A DNA stretch of 38,077 nucleotides from Nitrosopumilus sp. UBA526 (GTDB lineage Archaea > Thermoproteota > Nitrososphaeria > Nitrososphaerales > Nitrosopumilaceae): contig DAXZ01000043.1 in assembly GCA_002506665.1 (NCBI GenBank), positions 1 through 38,077 on the forward strand, written 5' to 3'. Positions 26,323 to 34,093 of the stretch are shown here, piece by piece. The number at the start of each line of letters is the position of its first letter. Positions within the stretch are counted from its first letter, which is position 1. The translations under genes were made by a program, and so were the position numbers. Below the pieces are notes generated by a model. It searched no databases and had not been told where the DNA came from. It worked only from the letters and a program-made list of their open reading frames with translations.

Positions 26323-27177
26323 ATGAATTTTAAACGTTCTACGAAATCATTGGCAATAGCTTTCATGGCACTGTCATTAATTTCAATGACTTTGATTCAA
26401 CAAGATGCCTTTGCTCAAGCTCCCGGAATATCAATGACGGTAAACGCCGAGGAAGGATCAGATACAATTACTATAGCAGGCAAGATAGTCTCAAACATCT
26501 CAGATGTTACATTCACTGTAACATCTCCTAATGGCAACAGGGTAACTGTGGGCCAAGTATCGCCAGCTGACGATGGCAGTTTTGGCCAAATATTCAAGGT
26601 TGGACCAACATGGACTGAAGATGGATTGTATGAGATTAAAGCAACCCAAGGCAACGCTCTAAATTCACTGTACACTATCAAAGTATTTGTTCTAGTGACA
26701 AATGGAATGACTGAGGGAATCTCTATATCTAAGTCTAACTTGGAGACGGGAATTCTTGGAGGAGATACCGATAATGTTGCTAGAGATAGAGGACTTGAAA
26801 TTTCTGCAAATGCTCAATATGGTGATACAATGATTGAGATTATGGGTTCGACTGACAGACTAAGTCAGGATGTCACGCTGACTGTAACTGCACCAAATGG
26901 AAACAAGGTAGATGTAGCCCAAGCATCCCCAACACCTGATGGAGACTTTGTTGCCATGTTTACCTGTGGCCCAACTTGGTCTGATGATGGATTTTATACC
27001 ATTACGGCATCCCAGTTTAACACTGCGAAATATACTGCCTCAGTAGAGGTGGAGATTGAGGATTGTATCATAGTTCCAGAATTTGGTACAATTGCGGCCA
27101 TGATTCTAGCAGTAGCAATTATCTCAATAATTGCAATCTCTGCAAGATCTAAACTCAGCATCATACCAAGATACTAG
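26323..27177 (+). CDS. PEFG-CTERM surface protein with two module repeats
   Basis: 284 residues, with ATATATATAAATA about 31 bases before the ATG. Signal peptide 1-32 (ending DAFAQA). Two tandem copies of the beta-sandwich module lie at about 35-128 and 158-250; both carry V-T-x-T-V-T-x-P-N-G-N and G-P-T-W-x-x-D-G. VPEFG opens the C-terminal sorting signal, with a helix and basic tail ending SIIPRY. The last 95 bases before the stop are identical to those of the next gene. The family is known as abundant thaumarchaeal envelope proteins without assigned function. Confidence 0.85.
   Translation: MNFKRSTKSLAIAFMALSLISMTLIQQDAFAQAPGISMTVNAEEGSDTITIAGKIVSNISDVTFTVTSPNGNRVTVGQVSPADDGSFGQIFKVGPTWTEDGLYEIKATQGNALNSLYTIKVFVLVTNGMTEGISISKSNLETGILGGDTDNVARDRGLEISANAQYGDTMIEIMGSTDRLSQDVTLTVTAPNGNKVDVAQASPTPDGDFVAMFTCGPTWSDDGFYTITASQFNTAKYTASVEVEIEDCIIVPEFGTIAAMILAVAIISIIAISARSKLSIIPRY
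27082..27176 (+). repeat. 95-bp exact repeat (copy at 28023-28117)
   Basis: The sequence encoding the membrane helix and tail of this PEFG-CTERM gene is identical base for base to 28023-28117 in the next gene, while upstream coding sequence is far diverged. Only the stop codons differ (TAG and TAA). This points to gene conversion or recent copying of the sorting signal. Confidence 0.85.
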
Positions 27178-27236
27178 GTTCACTTTTTTCCATTTTTAAA
27201 TATACATAAATAGTGATAGGTGCAAATCGCAACAAG

Positions 27237-28118
27237 ATGAACAACCATACGTCATTTGTGCTACTAGCCATATTGACTGTATTTGGTGCTCTGACCATGT
27301 CATCAGCATATGCAGCAGAACTTCCAGATGCATGTGTAGGATGTGCCATGGAGGATGCGAGAGAAACAGCAAACCAAATGTTGCTTGACGACATCCCACT
27401 ATCTGTCTGGACAGACAAAACAGAGTATGACCACAGTGAGATAATTATGGTACAAGGCAGGGTGGCCAATGAATCCGGATTTCCAGTTACAATTACTGTG
27501 ACTAATCCCCTACGCTCCATTGTTGCAGTTGATCAAATTGATATAACAGATGGTAGTTTTGAGACAACGATAAACACATCAGGTGCAATATGGAAATATG
27601 ACGGTATCTACATCATCAAAGTAAACTATGGCAGTGCTCTAAAAAGTACTATCCAAGTTGAACTAGTTGGTGGAGTTGCATATGAACCAGTCTACGATAC
27701 GCCATCGCCATCACCATCCAAACAATGTGGTGCTAATGAACTATCTGCAAGTGGTCAATGTATACCATTTAGCATTTCAGGCGGAGTAGTAACTGGAGCA
27801 AGTATCAACACTGATGACAAATCAATTGTTATCATGGTGGATACCGATGATGATGGAATACTGACAGTAACACCTTCAAAGAAGGTCCAAAACGGCATCT
27901 TCCTAGTACTAGTTGACGGAGAGGAATCAAATGATACAGAAATTGTCGGAAACAAAGTAACAGTCATGTTCCCTGCAGGCACTGAACAGATTGAAATAAT
28001 CGGTACCTATGTGATTCCAGAGTTTGGTACAATTGCGGCCATGATTCTAGCAGTAGCAATTATCTCAATAATTGCAATCTCTGCAAGATCTAAACTCAGC
28101 ATCATACCAAGATACTAA
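27237..28118 (+). CDS. PEFG-CTERM surface protein
   Basis: 293 residues from ATG 27237. The GTG at 27213 lies before the expected transcript start set by TTTAAATATA (27195-27204), so I reject it. Signal peptide ends SSAYAAE. A short Cys pair (DACVGC) is followed by the beta-sandwich module, then a linker with alternating Ser-Pro and a C-x(13)-C-I-P-F segment, then the juxtamembrane domain (ISGGVVTGA, DTDDDGILTV). IPEFG, a helix and SIIPRY finish the protein. It has the same architecture as the 25104-25907 protein and its terminal 95 bases are shared with the preceding gene. Confidence 0.85.
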   Translation: MNNHTSFVLLAILTVFGALTMSSAYAAELPDACVGCAMEDARETANQMLLDDIPLSVWTDKTEYDHSEIIMVQGRVANESGFPVTITVTNPLRSIVAVDQIDITDGSFETTINTSGAIWKYDGIYIIKVNYGSALKSTIQVELVGGVAYEPVYDTPSPSPSKQCGANELSASGQCIPFSISGGVVTGASINTDDKSIVIMVDTDDDGILTVTPSKKVQNGIFLVLVDGEESNDTEIVGNKVTVMFPAGTEQIEIIGTYVIPEFGTIAAMILAVAIISIIAISARSKLSIIPRY

Positions 28119-28138
28119 ACCACACACACACACACAAC

Positions 28139-28146
28139 TTTTTTTT
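28139..28146 (+). terminator. Oligo-T terminator
   Basis: A run of eight T lies 20 bases after the stop of the last PEFG-CTERM gene, preceded by an eight-unit CA microsatellite at 28121-28136. Archaeal RNA polymerase stops at such T runs without a hairpin. Confidence 0.45.
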
Positions 28147-28209
28147 CATTTTCCAAAGCCGCAGATACTGTCTTGGTCTTGTGTAATGTACGGAAATCAG
28201 TTTCTATAT

Positions 28210-28257
28210 ACAATAGAATTTCTGTACAATAGAATTTCTGTACAATAGAATTTCTGT
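28210..28257. repeat. 16-bp tandem repeat, three copies
   Basis: Three exact units of ACAATAGAATTTCTGT, each partly self-complementary (ACA...TGT ends), lie between convergent gene ends, 30 bases downstream of the thiL stop. They could act in 3' end formation or be slippage products. Confidence 0.85.
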
Positions 28258-28286
28258 ACAGCACTGTATGTATTTCCTAGTCTAAA

Positions 28287-29234
28287 CTACTGCCTAAAAT
28301 GTTTCCAGCCTAAATCCCTCAAACGAGACTGCCTGCCATCTCGTAGAACATAGATTCCACTGCCTGCTGTGACATGGCCTATCTCCATGATTGGTGTCTT
28401 TGAGTGTGCGGCATTTCTTAGAATGTCTCCCTTGTGTCTAGGGGACACTGTAAATACAAACTCGTACTCTTCCCCGCCATTAAAGACTAGATCATCTGAA
28501 TCTAATCCATAAGACAATGCAAAGTCCTCCAGGTCTTTAGGTGCGGGAATCCGCTCTATGATGAATCTGTTACTGCTCTGCCTTGACATCTCATTTAGCG
28601 TGGCAGACAACCCATCACTTGAGTCCATTGACGATGTAAAGTATCTCTGGTTCTTTACGCCAAAATCAAGCCTTGGTATTGGACTAGTTATGGTTTTGAT
28701 GGCTTTTCTTACAAACGCCTCAGTACCCCTCCTCTTGCCTAAAAGCATGCCTAGTCCTGCAGACGTATATCCAAACGGTCCTGTTACAAATATCAGGTCT
28801 CCCTTCCTTGAACCACCTCTAGAGACTATCTTATCTCCTACTCCAAAGAGGCACACATTAAACACAGTCTCAAGACCCTGGTTTGTATCTCCTCCAAGAA
28901 TTGTGACATCAAACTCTCTGCATGCTCTTTTAAATCCTGAGACAATCTCATTTACTTTGGAGCGCGAGACCCCCCTTGTCAAGTTGACTGAGATAATTCC
29001 ATATCTGGGTCTGATGCCTTTTGCGGCAAAATCACTAACACATGCCACAATGCTCTTTCTTGCAGCATCTGATAATCTCATCCCTGGCGGAATATCTGTA
29101 CTCTCTACTAGCGTGTCTGTCTTTGCCACGACTTTGATCTTGCCTAGACTCAGTACATCAACGTCCTCAGAGTGCTTTATGCCAAACCCCTTTTGAAATA
29201 TCTTGATTATATCTGACTCATCTAACTCTCTCAT
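28287..29234 (-). CDS. thiL: Thiamine-monophosphate kinase
   Basis: 315 residues of the PurM/ThiL family. It has DVDVLSLGKIKVVAKTDTL at the N-terminus (ATP/Mg site), SDFAAKG, a GGDTNQG loop, SMDSSDGLSATL, and a late FNGGEEYEFVF motif. It phosphorylates thiamine monophosphate to the diphosphate cofactor. ATG 29234 lies inside the end of the phosphohexomutase gene (17-base overlap), so the two are co-transcribed. Confidence 0.93.
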   Translation of the reverse strand: MRELDESDIIKIFQKGFGIKHSEDVDVLSLGKIKVVAKTDTLVESTDIPPGMRLSDAARKSIVACVSDFAAKGIRPRYGIISVNLTRGVSRSKVNEIVSGFKRACREFDVTILGGDTNQGLETVFNVCLFGVGDKIVSRGGSRKGDLIFVTGPFGYTSAGLGMLLGKRRGTEAFVRKAIKTITSPIPRLDFGVKNQRYFTSSMDSSDGLSATLNEMSRQSSNRFIIERIPAPKDLEDFALSYGLDSDDLVFNGGEEYEFVFTVSPRHKGDILRNAAHSKTPIMEIGHVTAGSGIYVLRDGRQSRLRDLGWKHFRQ

Positions 29235-30510
29235 AACTATCCCTCACAAGCTTGTGTGCATCTCGGATGATCTCTTTGCATCTCTGGCCGTCATTTGATT
29301 CTGCTGAAATCCTGATGACATGCTCTGTATTTGACTTTCTTATCAATACCCAGCTATTCTCATCTATGATACCTTTGACTCCGTCTAGTGTAACTATCTC
29401 AGAACAGTCCCTAGAAAACTTTGAGTGTACCTCGTCTATAACCATGCTGTGAAGAGACGAATCAACACCGACTCTCTCTCGTATCTGGCTATAGCCTTCC
29501 ATATAGCTTACAACTTCTTCAAACTCTGGCGTTCCAAGCATGGATGCTATCAGGCCGCTTGTAAGAATTCCGTCTCTGCAGTAATTAAATTCTGGCAGAA
29601 TAAATCCACCACTACTTCCCTCGCCTCCGGCTTGGGCATTATTTTTCAGCAAGAGTTCTATCACATTTGCTTCCCCTACCTTGGATCTGCTGACTGTTCC
29701 CCCCCTCTCCTTGATGAACCGCTCAACTGAAATACTTGAATCAATGCTCAGGACAAAATTTCTATAACCCATTTCTAGTGACTTTGCAACACCTAGTCCT
29801 AGTGTAACGTCTGGGGACTGTTTCTTTTGGTCTCTTACTACTACGAGCCGATCCCCGTCTAGGTCAAATGCAAACCCTGTCTTGTCTCTAGTTGATGCAA
29901 CTAGTTCTGACAGACTGTCAGTTGTCGGGTCAGGGCCCCGGGTACACCCGGCCAAGCACTCATTTAGTACCTTTACTTTACATCCAGTCTCTGTTAGCAG
30001 TCTTGGTGCAAAGCCCCCGGCTGCGCCACCTCCAACATCGACTATTATCTCGGGACTAGCTTTGATATTGCCTATGATCTCTTTTGCATCATCAATGTAT
30101 GCCGTTGACAGACCTGATACTCTCCCAACCCCTGACTCTGTATGCTGATGCTCCGTTATCTGTGCTAGCTCTTGCTCGTTTATCCCCCTGCCCTCGATGA
30201 TAAATTTTAGCCCGTTCCATTCCAGTGGATTGTGCGATGCAGAAATTACCAGTCCTGCACCATATCTTCTTGCCTCCCTGAATACTATGGGTGTTGGAAC
30301 AGTCTCTAAATCAAACACATCTATCCCGTTTTTCATCAGAGCCGCACACGCAGTCTCTTTTATCATCTGACCTGACAGCCTTGTGTCCATCCCAATGACA
30401 CATTTATTGGATTTTATCAGTGATGAAAAATTGTTACAAAACTCTAGTACGTCCCTTAGACTGAGATCTTTGCCAAATATTCCCCTGATCCCAGAAATGG
30501 TCTTTTTCAT
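29218..30510 (-). CDS. glmM: Phosphoglucosamine/phosphomanno-mutase
   Basis: 430 residues of the alpha-D-phosphohexomutase superfamily. The catalytic phosphoserine is Ser92 in ISASHNP, the metal loop is DLDGDR (Asp216, 218, 220), and the sugar-binding loop is GEGSSGG. Archaeal members interconvert glucosamine-6-P/1-P or mannose-6-P/1-P for UDP-GlcNAc or GDP-mannose and so for glycans of surface proteins. The exact substrate cannot be fixed from sequence, so the symbol is provisional. The promoter is the TTTTTATTAA box at 30531-30540. Confidence 0.85.
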   Translation of the reverse strand: MKKTISGIRGIFGKDLSLRDVLEFCNNFSSLIKSNKCVIGMDTRLSGQMIKETACAALMKNGIDVFDLETVPTPIVFREARRYGAGLVISASHNPLEWNGLKFIIEGRGINEQELAQITEHQHTESGVGRVSGLSTAYIDDAKEIIGNIKASPEIIVDVGGGAAGGFAPRLLTETGCKVKVLNECLAGCTRGPDPTTDSLSELVASTRDKTGFAFDLDGDRLVVVRDQKKQSPDVTLGLGVAKSLEMGYRNFVLSIDSSISVERFIKERGGTVSRSKVGEANVIELLLKNNAQAGGEGSSGGFILPEFNYCRDGILTSGLIASMLGTPEFEEVVSYMEGYSQIRERVGVDSSLHSMVIDEVHSKFSRDCSEIVTLDGVKGIIDENSWVLIRKSNTEHVIRISAESNDGQRCKEIIRDAHKLVRDSYERVR

Positions 30511-30530
30511 CTAGCCCGTTTCTGAAAGAC

Positions 30531-30540
30531 TTTTTATTAA
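30531..30540. promoter_or_regulatory. TATA box shared by the mutase gene and tRNA-Thr
   Basis: TTTTTATTAA has its centre about 26 bases from the mutase ATG (30510) on the left and about 28 bases from the first tRNA base (30564) on the right. Both distances fit archaeal initiation, so one box may serve both directions. Confidence 0.5.
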
Positions 30541-30563
30541 CTCTGATGAATTTATTCAAACGT

Positions 30564-30637
30564 GCCTTGGTAGCTCAGCCTGGTAGAGCGAACGCCTCGT
30601 AAGCGTTAGGTCGCGGGCTCGTATCCCGTTCAAGGCT
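30564..30637 (+). tRNA. tRNA-Thr (anticodon CGT)
   Basis: 74 bases fold fully: acceptor GCCTTGG/TCAAGGC, D stem GCTC/GAGC, anticodon stem AACGC/GCGTT with loop CTCGTAA, and T stem GCGGG/CCCGT. The anticodon CGT reads ACG threonine codons. No CCA is encoded and no intron is seen. The T loop is CTCGTAT, not the usual TTCGAAT type, so positions 54 and 58 are unusual. Confidence 0.93.
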
Positions 30638-30761
30638 CTCTTGTTCCTAAAAATGACCTGGGCGTCATCGATCATATCGTTGATTTTGGCATGAATTAGG
30701 TGACAAACTCGGCTGGGGGTTCTATACCTGATCTTTTTATTCTACCTCTACACACCATAAA

Positions 30762-30799
30762 TGGTCAGGTTTCTTGACCATGGTCAGGATTCTTGACCA
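30762..30799. promoter_or_regulatory. Two tandem 19-bp palindromic operators
   Basis: Adjacent units TGGTCAGGTTTCTTGACCA and TGGTCAGGATTCTTGACCA, each with TGGTCA/TGACCA arms around 7 bases. They end 18 bases before the ATG of the AbiEi-like regulator, the usual place for antitoxin autorepression sites. Confidence 0.65.
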
Positions 30800-30817
30800 A
30801 AAGAAGGTATAAGAAAA

Positions 30818-31420
30818 ATGAAAGGTTTCAAAACAAAAGATTCGTACAAAGCAATGTTCTACATACTAGAACATCCAAAGTTTACTGCAAGGGGTTTGAG
30901 CGATGAATTTGGATGGCCTTTTGGTGGCAAAGTTAGCGGGTTTGTAAATTGGTTAGAAGATTTAAAATTTGTAAGCAAAACCAACGAAACCAAAAAAGGT
31001 AAACCAAGATACGCATTATTCTCTAGGGCAGAACTAGTGCAATTCTACAGCCGGCATCGTGACTTGGAGAAAAAAATTATTCACACTTTTAGTGTTGCAG
31101 CTGACAGAGAAACTATAAAACAAATAATTGGTACAAACGGAGGAATTCTTTGTTTAACAACTGCACTAGAATTGTACGGGGATGACTATTTTAGAGATCC
31201 AACAATTCATGCTTATTTGGATGATCCAAAACTGCTAACAGCAATGGAGGAACAAATAGAAGGAAAAACCAAAGTACTTTTGTATGAATATGATCTTCCT
31301 GATGAAATTGAGGTAAAAAATAATCTTTCTGTCACCTCTCCTAACCGAACAATCATTGATTTATTTTGTTGTAATTTAGCATATGCCGCAGAACGGTTTA
31401 TTCGAATAATGTGGTTATAA
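30818..31420 (+). CDS. AbiEi-like antitoxin/transcription regulator, C-terminus truncated
   Basis: 200 residues. An N-terminal winged helix (FKTKDSYKAMFYILEHPKFTARGL) is followed by an antitoxin domain; SVTSPNRTIIDLFC with AYAAERFI near the end matches the SPxRTxxDL signature of AbiEi-type proteins. In type IV toxin-antitoxin pairs this protein represses its own operon and counteracts a nucleotidyltransferase toxin. TAA-TGA ends the frame at 31418-31423, but the same frame then continues with sensible protein (ISDFYDEESIVAGFDEFKK) up to 31489, so about 20 residues may have been lost by mutation. The toxin gene behind it is broken. Confidence 0.72.
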   Translation: MKGFKTKDSYKAMFYILEHPKFTARGLSDEFGWPFGGKVSGFVNWLEDLKFVSKTNETKKGKPRYALFSRAELVQFYSRHRDLEKKIIHTFSVAADRETIKQIIGTNGGILCLTTALELYGDDYFRDPTIHAYLDDPKLLTAMEEQIEGKTKVLLYEYDLPDEIEVKNNLSVTSPNRTIIDLFCCNLAYAAERFIRIMWL

Positions 31421-31466
31421 TGAATTAGTGATTTCTATGATGAGGAATCAATAGTGGCTGGTTTTG

Positions 31467-32153
31467 ATGAATTTAAAAAAAATTGTTGAAATTTTTGACA
31501 GAATTGAAAGCGCCACATCCTGCGATAATTGGCAGCTGGGCAGTATATGCATATGAACAAGATTTAGGATCAAGGGATATAGATATTGTAATGCCAAGTG
31601 AAAAAGACACTATTCAAGAATTATACAACAGGTATTTTCCAGGTTATAATTTTCATGTCAAAAAAAAAATCAGTCTACTTTTAGATTGTTGGGGGGAAAA
31701 AGTGCAAACTCTTCTCATGGTCAAACAGACATAATTATTGATGTGTTTTATGGTGATAAAAATTGGAAAGACTAAAGTGAATTTAGGACTTGGATTCGCT
31801 TGGAAATGGACTCTGGAATTCCAAGAAAAACGAAAAATAGATGATCTAGAAATTATTGTTCCAAAACGAAAACTCTTGCTAATTACTAAAATGATGGCAG
31901 CTATGGCCCTGGGCACCAAAGCAAACGATATTGAACCACATTACAGACTAGCTCCAAAAATATACAAAGATTACCAGGATGCTAGCTAGATTGACATTGG
32001 GGAAAATCCAGACTATGAATTTTATAAAGAATACTTGCTTGGGTCGGTACCCAACTTTTCGTCCCTAAACCAAAAGGGCTAGATCCAAGTAGCACTTTGC
32101 CAAGAACATCTACGAGACAATTATTTCAGATGTGTTCAAGAGAAACCAGCTAG
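31467..32153 (+). pseudogene. Decayed nucleotidyltransferase (AbiEii-like toxin)
   Basis: Pieces of one protein are spread over two frames. MNLKKIVEIFDRIE (31467) shifts to AIIGSWAVYAYEQDLGSRDIDIV, then to HGQTDIIIDVFYGDKNWKD, then to IDDLEIIVPKRKLLLITKMMA through a TAG at 31987, and last to KPKGLDPSSTLPRTSTRQLF ending at 32153. GSW plus RDIDIV is the GS...DxD motif of polymerase-beta-type nucleotidyltransferases. At least four frameshifts and one stop are needed. Several lie near homopolymers (A8 at 31475, G6 at 31691), so sequencing error is possible for some, but not likely for all. Confidence 0.7.
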
Positions 32154-32187
32154 TCATATTTATATAGAAACTTCTTGTACAAAAATC

Positions 32188-32349
32188 ATGTCTTCAGAAT
32201 TGATTCCAAAATCCGAACTTCCTGAATGGGGAGAAGAAGATGAGAGACATAGAAAGGAATTTGAAATCCGTAGGAGAACAGGCAAATTACATCTTGTAAG
32301 TGCTGAGCCCCCACGAGAGTTTGTAAACAGCTTTGTAAAATCAGCTTAA
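32188..32349 (+). CDS. Small charged protein, 53 aa
   Basis: ATG 32188 to TAA 32349. A TTTATATA box at 32159-32166 lies 25 bases upstream, exactly right for a leaderless transcript. The protein is rich in Glu and Arg (EWGEEDERHRKEFEIRRRTG) with no membrane segment or cysteines. The function is unknown. It follows the broken toxin gene. Confidence 0.5.
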   Translation: MSSELIPKSELPEWGEEDERHRKEFEIRRRTGKLHLVSAEPPREFVNSFVKSA

Positions 32350-32496
32350 AGCTGGGTGCGACCTCATTTCTGTGCAATAGAGTATTTCCCAGCTAGGTTA
32401 CCTCGGCTGTACCGTTTACAGATAAATTCCAATAAGCTGGGCAACATCTAGGCAAAGTTGCAGATTCATATTCCCAATCAATGCTCTCAAATATAT

Positions 32497-32634
32497 CTAA
32501 TCTAACTCTAGGGTCTCAATGTCCGTCTCTAGTTCTTTTCCTAGACCCTTCCACCACTGTCTTGTATGTTCTTCCAAATAAGCCCCTTCATCACTTGGTT
32601 GGAATTGTCCTTTATAGATCTGTCGATTTATCAA
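32497..32634 (-). CDS. Possible small protein, 45 aa
   Basis: A frame from TTG 32634 to TAG 32497, starting 8 bases after the stop of the upstream 65-residue membrane protein gene, so it may be the second gene of a pair. The composition is protein-like (DEGAYLEEHTRQWWKGLGK). There is no recognisable motif, and the start codon is uncertain because the frame stays open into the upstream gene. Confidence 0.35.
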   Translation of the reverse strand: MINRQIYKGQFQPSDEGAYLEEHTRQWWKGLGKELETDIETLELD

Positions 32635-32641
32635 CAGTTGA

Positions 32642-32839
32642 TCAAGCCTTAAAACCCAGCTCTCCTTTTGATCTCTTGCTCATCTTCCTATAGATAATTA
32701 TCAAGAGTGCCGCACCGGCACAGCCCCAAAACAGCTCAGAGAGCCCACTCTTTACCCCATATGGTTCTAGAACACCTACAAATCCTAGGGTCATTATTGC
32801 AACAAGGCCTAGTCCTATAACCTCTAAAATCTTTGCCAT
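32642..32839 (-). CDS. Small two-helix membrane protein, 65 aa
   Basis: ATG 32839. Hydrophobic segments at about 6-26 and 35-49 are followed by a basic tail (YRKMSKRSKGE), so both ends are probably cytoplasmic. It is divergent from another small membrane protein over a shared ATATAT box near 32868-32877. No family is recognised. Confidence 0.6.
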   Translation of the reverse strand: MAKILEVIGLGLVAIMTLGFVGVLEPYGVKSGLSELFWGCAGAALLIIIYRKMSKRSKGELGFKA

Positions 32840-32896
32840 TTCCTATTGCTAACTGTAAAATCAAAAAGATATATGGTTTTGTAAGGCAGACATATT

Positions 32897-33112
32897 ATGG
32901 ACAAGTATCTGACCATACTTCTAATCTTTATGTTTGTAGGCATACCCATATCGTTTGTATCCCCGTCTACTGGAGAGCTAAGGGAGTACCCATTACTCGT
33001 TCTCTTTTACGGCTCTATTGCAGGAATAATAATAATAATTCTCTACAGCTCGTACAAGGAGAAAAATCAGCGACGAGCGGCAAACGCAAAGCGAAGATCT
33101 AAAAGATCATAG
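32897..33112 (+). CDS. Small two-helix membrane protein, 71 aa
   Basis: ATG 32897, about 25 bases after an ATATAT box, so leaderless. Membrane helices at about 5-23 and 33-51, then a strongly basic tail (KEKNQRRAANAKRRSKRS) that should face the cytoplasm. Its end overlaps the convergent winged-helix gene by 6 bases. It resembles the neighbour at 32642-32839 in plan but not in sequence. Confidence 0.65.
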   Translation: MDKYLTILLIFMFVGIPISFVSPSTGELREYPLLVLFYGSIAGIIIIILYSSYKEKNQRRAANAKRRSKRS

Positions 33113-33388
33113 TTCTAGTCCAAATGATTCTGCAATGCTGGCAAAGTTTGCATAGGAATCAAGGTACTGCCTGCCCTTGGCAGTAATCACAAAGGTATTT
33201 TTCCCGTCAAATTCTATCTTGTTGATGAGTCCTGCACCTGTCAGATTATCCAAGAACTTTGAGAGTCTCGAGTGTGACAGATTTGCCTTTGTAAGAAGCG
33301 ATGTAGTCTTTATGCCCTGCTGACCTGACTGTTCAGTGGCAACTAGCACATCTGCGACAATTTGCATACTAGTTCTATAAGACGCCAT
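33107..33388 (-). CDS. Winged-helix DNA-binding protein, 93 aa
   Basis: A short winged helix-turn-helix protein. Helix YRTSMQIVADVLVATE, recognition region TKANLSHSRLSKFLDNLTGAGLI and wing KNTFVITAKGRQYLDSY are the layout of the archaeal wHTH group with a C-terminal coiled end. CTTATATCA about 25 bases upstream of the ATG makes it leaderless. It probably regulates nearby or its own transcription. Confidence 0.8.
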   Translation of the reverse strand: MASYRTSMQIVADVLVATEQSGQQGIKTTSLLTKANLSHSRLSKFLDNLTGAGLINKIEFDGKNTFVITAKGRQYLDSYANFASIAESFGLEL

Positions 33389-33515
33389 GTCTTACTTTGA
33401 CTAGAACTATGATATAAGGGTAACACTTGCAGATCGAATTTAATGACCATACATCACTAGCTGGCATTCTATCTTCCGATCAGATAAATAAGCTCTACGC
33501 GGTTATATTTGTACG

Positions 33516-34091
33516 ATGCCTCCACAGTCGCCAATTCCATGGTTTGATGAATTTGTAGGTGTTGCCTATCGGTATTATGATCTGAGGATGAACGTTGTTC
33601 CGTTATTTGCAGACAGAAAAGAGTCAGCCTCGCTCTGGTATGATATTGTACATCAGTGGATAGACCCCTTGATCAAAATTCGCTTTCTTGAGACTGGCGA
33701 CAAGTACTGGTTTATCATGGGGTCTGACTCGCAGAGACCTGACACGAATCTGTCCTTCTTTAAAGAACTCTCAAAGTCAGAGAACTATGAGAGATTCAAA
33801 AAGGGTCATAGCGGGGAGGCATACCTTCGATTCGGCACATATGCAGAAAAATCACTCGGTGATGTAAAAAAGGATGCCGTGTGTAACTGCACTCATGAGG
33901 CAGAGGATCATGATGAGGGGGATGGCGACGTCTGTCTCTTTAACAAATGTAACTGCACAAAGTTCTCTAGCTTTCAGGTAAACCTGCTGAAAAAGAAAAA
34001 GACCGTAACTGACATTAAATTCCTAAAGGATGTAAAAAGTGATCCACTTGTCTGGAACTGCATTAATGCAAACAAGCTTGTCTGCGATTAA
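33516..34091 (+). CDS. Hypothetical protein with zinc-binding Cys/His cluster
   Basis: 191 residues, soluble. Residues 1-110 have no recognised fold. Residues 123-147 carry C-x-C-x-H, then His132, then C-x(4)-C-x-C (Cys123, Cys125, His127, His132, Cys140, Cys145, Cys147), a pattern seen in small putative zinc-binding domains. The end is rich in Lys. It is followed tail to tail by another zinc-ribbon gene with two bases between. The function is unknown. Confidence 0.7.
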   Translation: MPPQSPIPWFDEFVGVAYRYYDLRMNVVPLFADRKESASLWYDIVHQWIDPLIKIRFLETGDKYWFIMGSDSQRPDTNLSFFKELSKSENYERFKKGHSGEAYLRFGTYAEKSLGDVKKDAVCNCTHEAEDHDEGDGDVCLFNKCNCTKFSSFQVNLLKKKKTVTDIKFLKDVKSDPLVWNCINANKLVCD

Positions 34092-34093
34092 GT

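Noticed and set aside
27213..27236. GTG start for the third PEFG-CTERM gene
   Set aside because: It lies before the transcript start predicted from the TATA box; ATG 27237 gives a normal signal peptide.
28210..28257. CRISPR-like array
   Set aside because: The repeats are contiguous with no spacers, so it is a simple tandem repeat.
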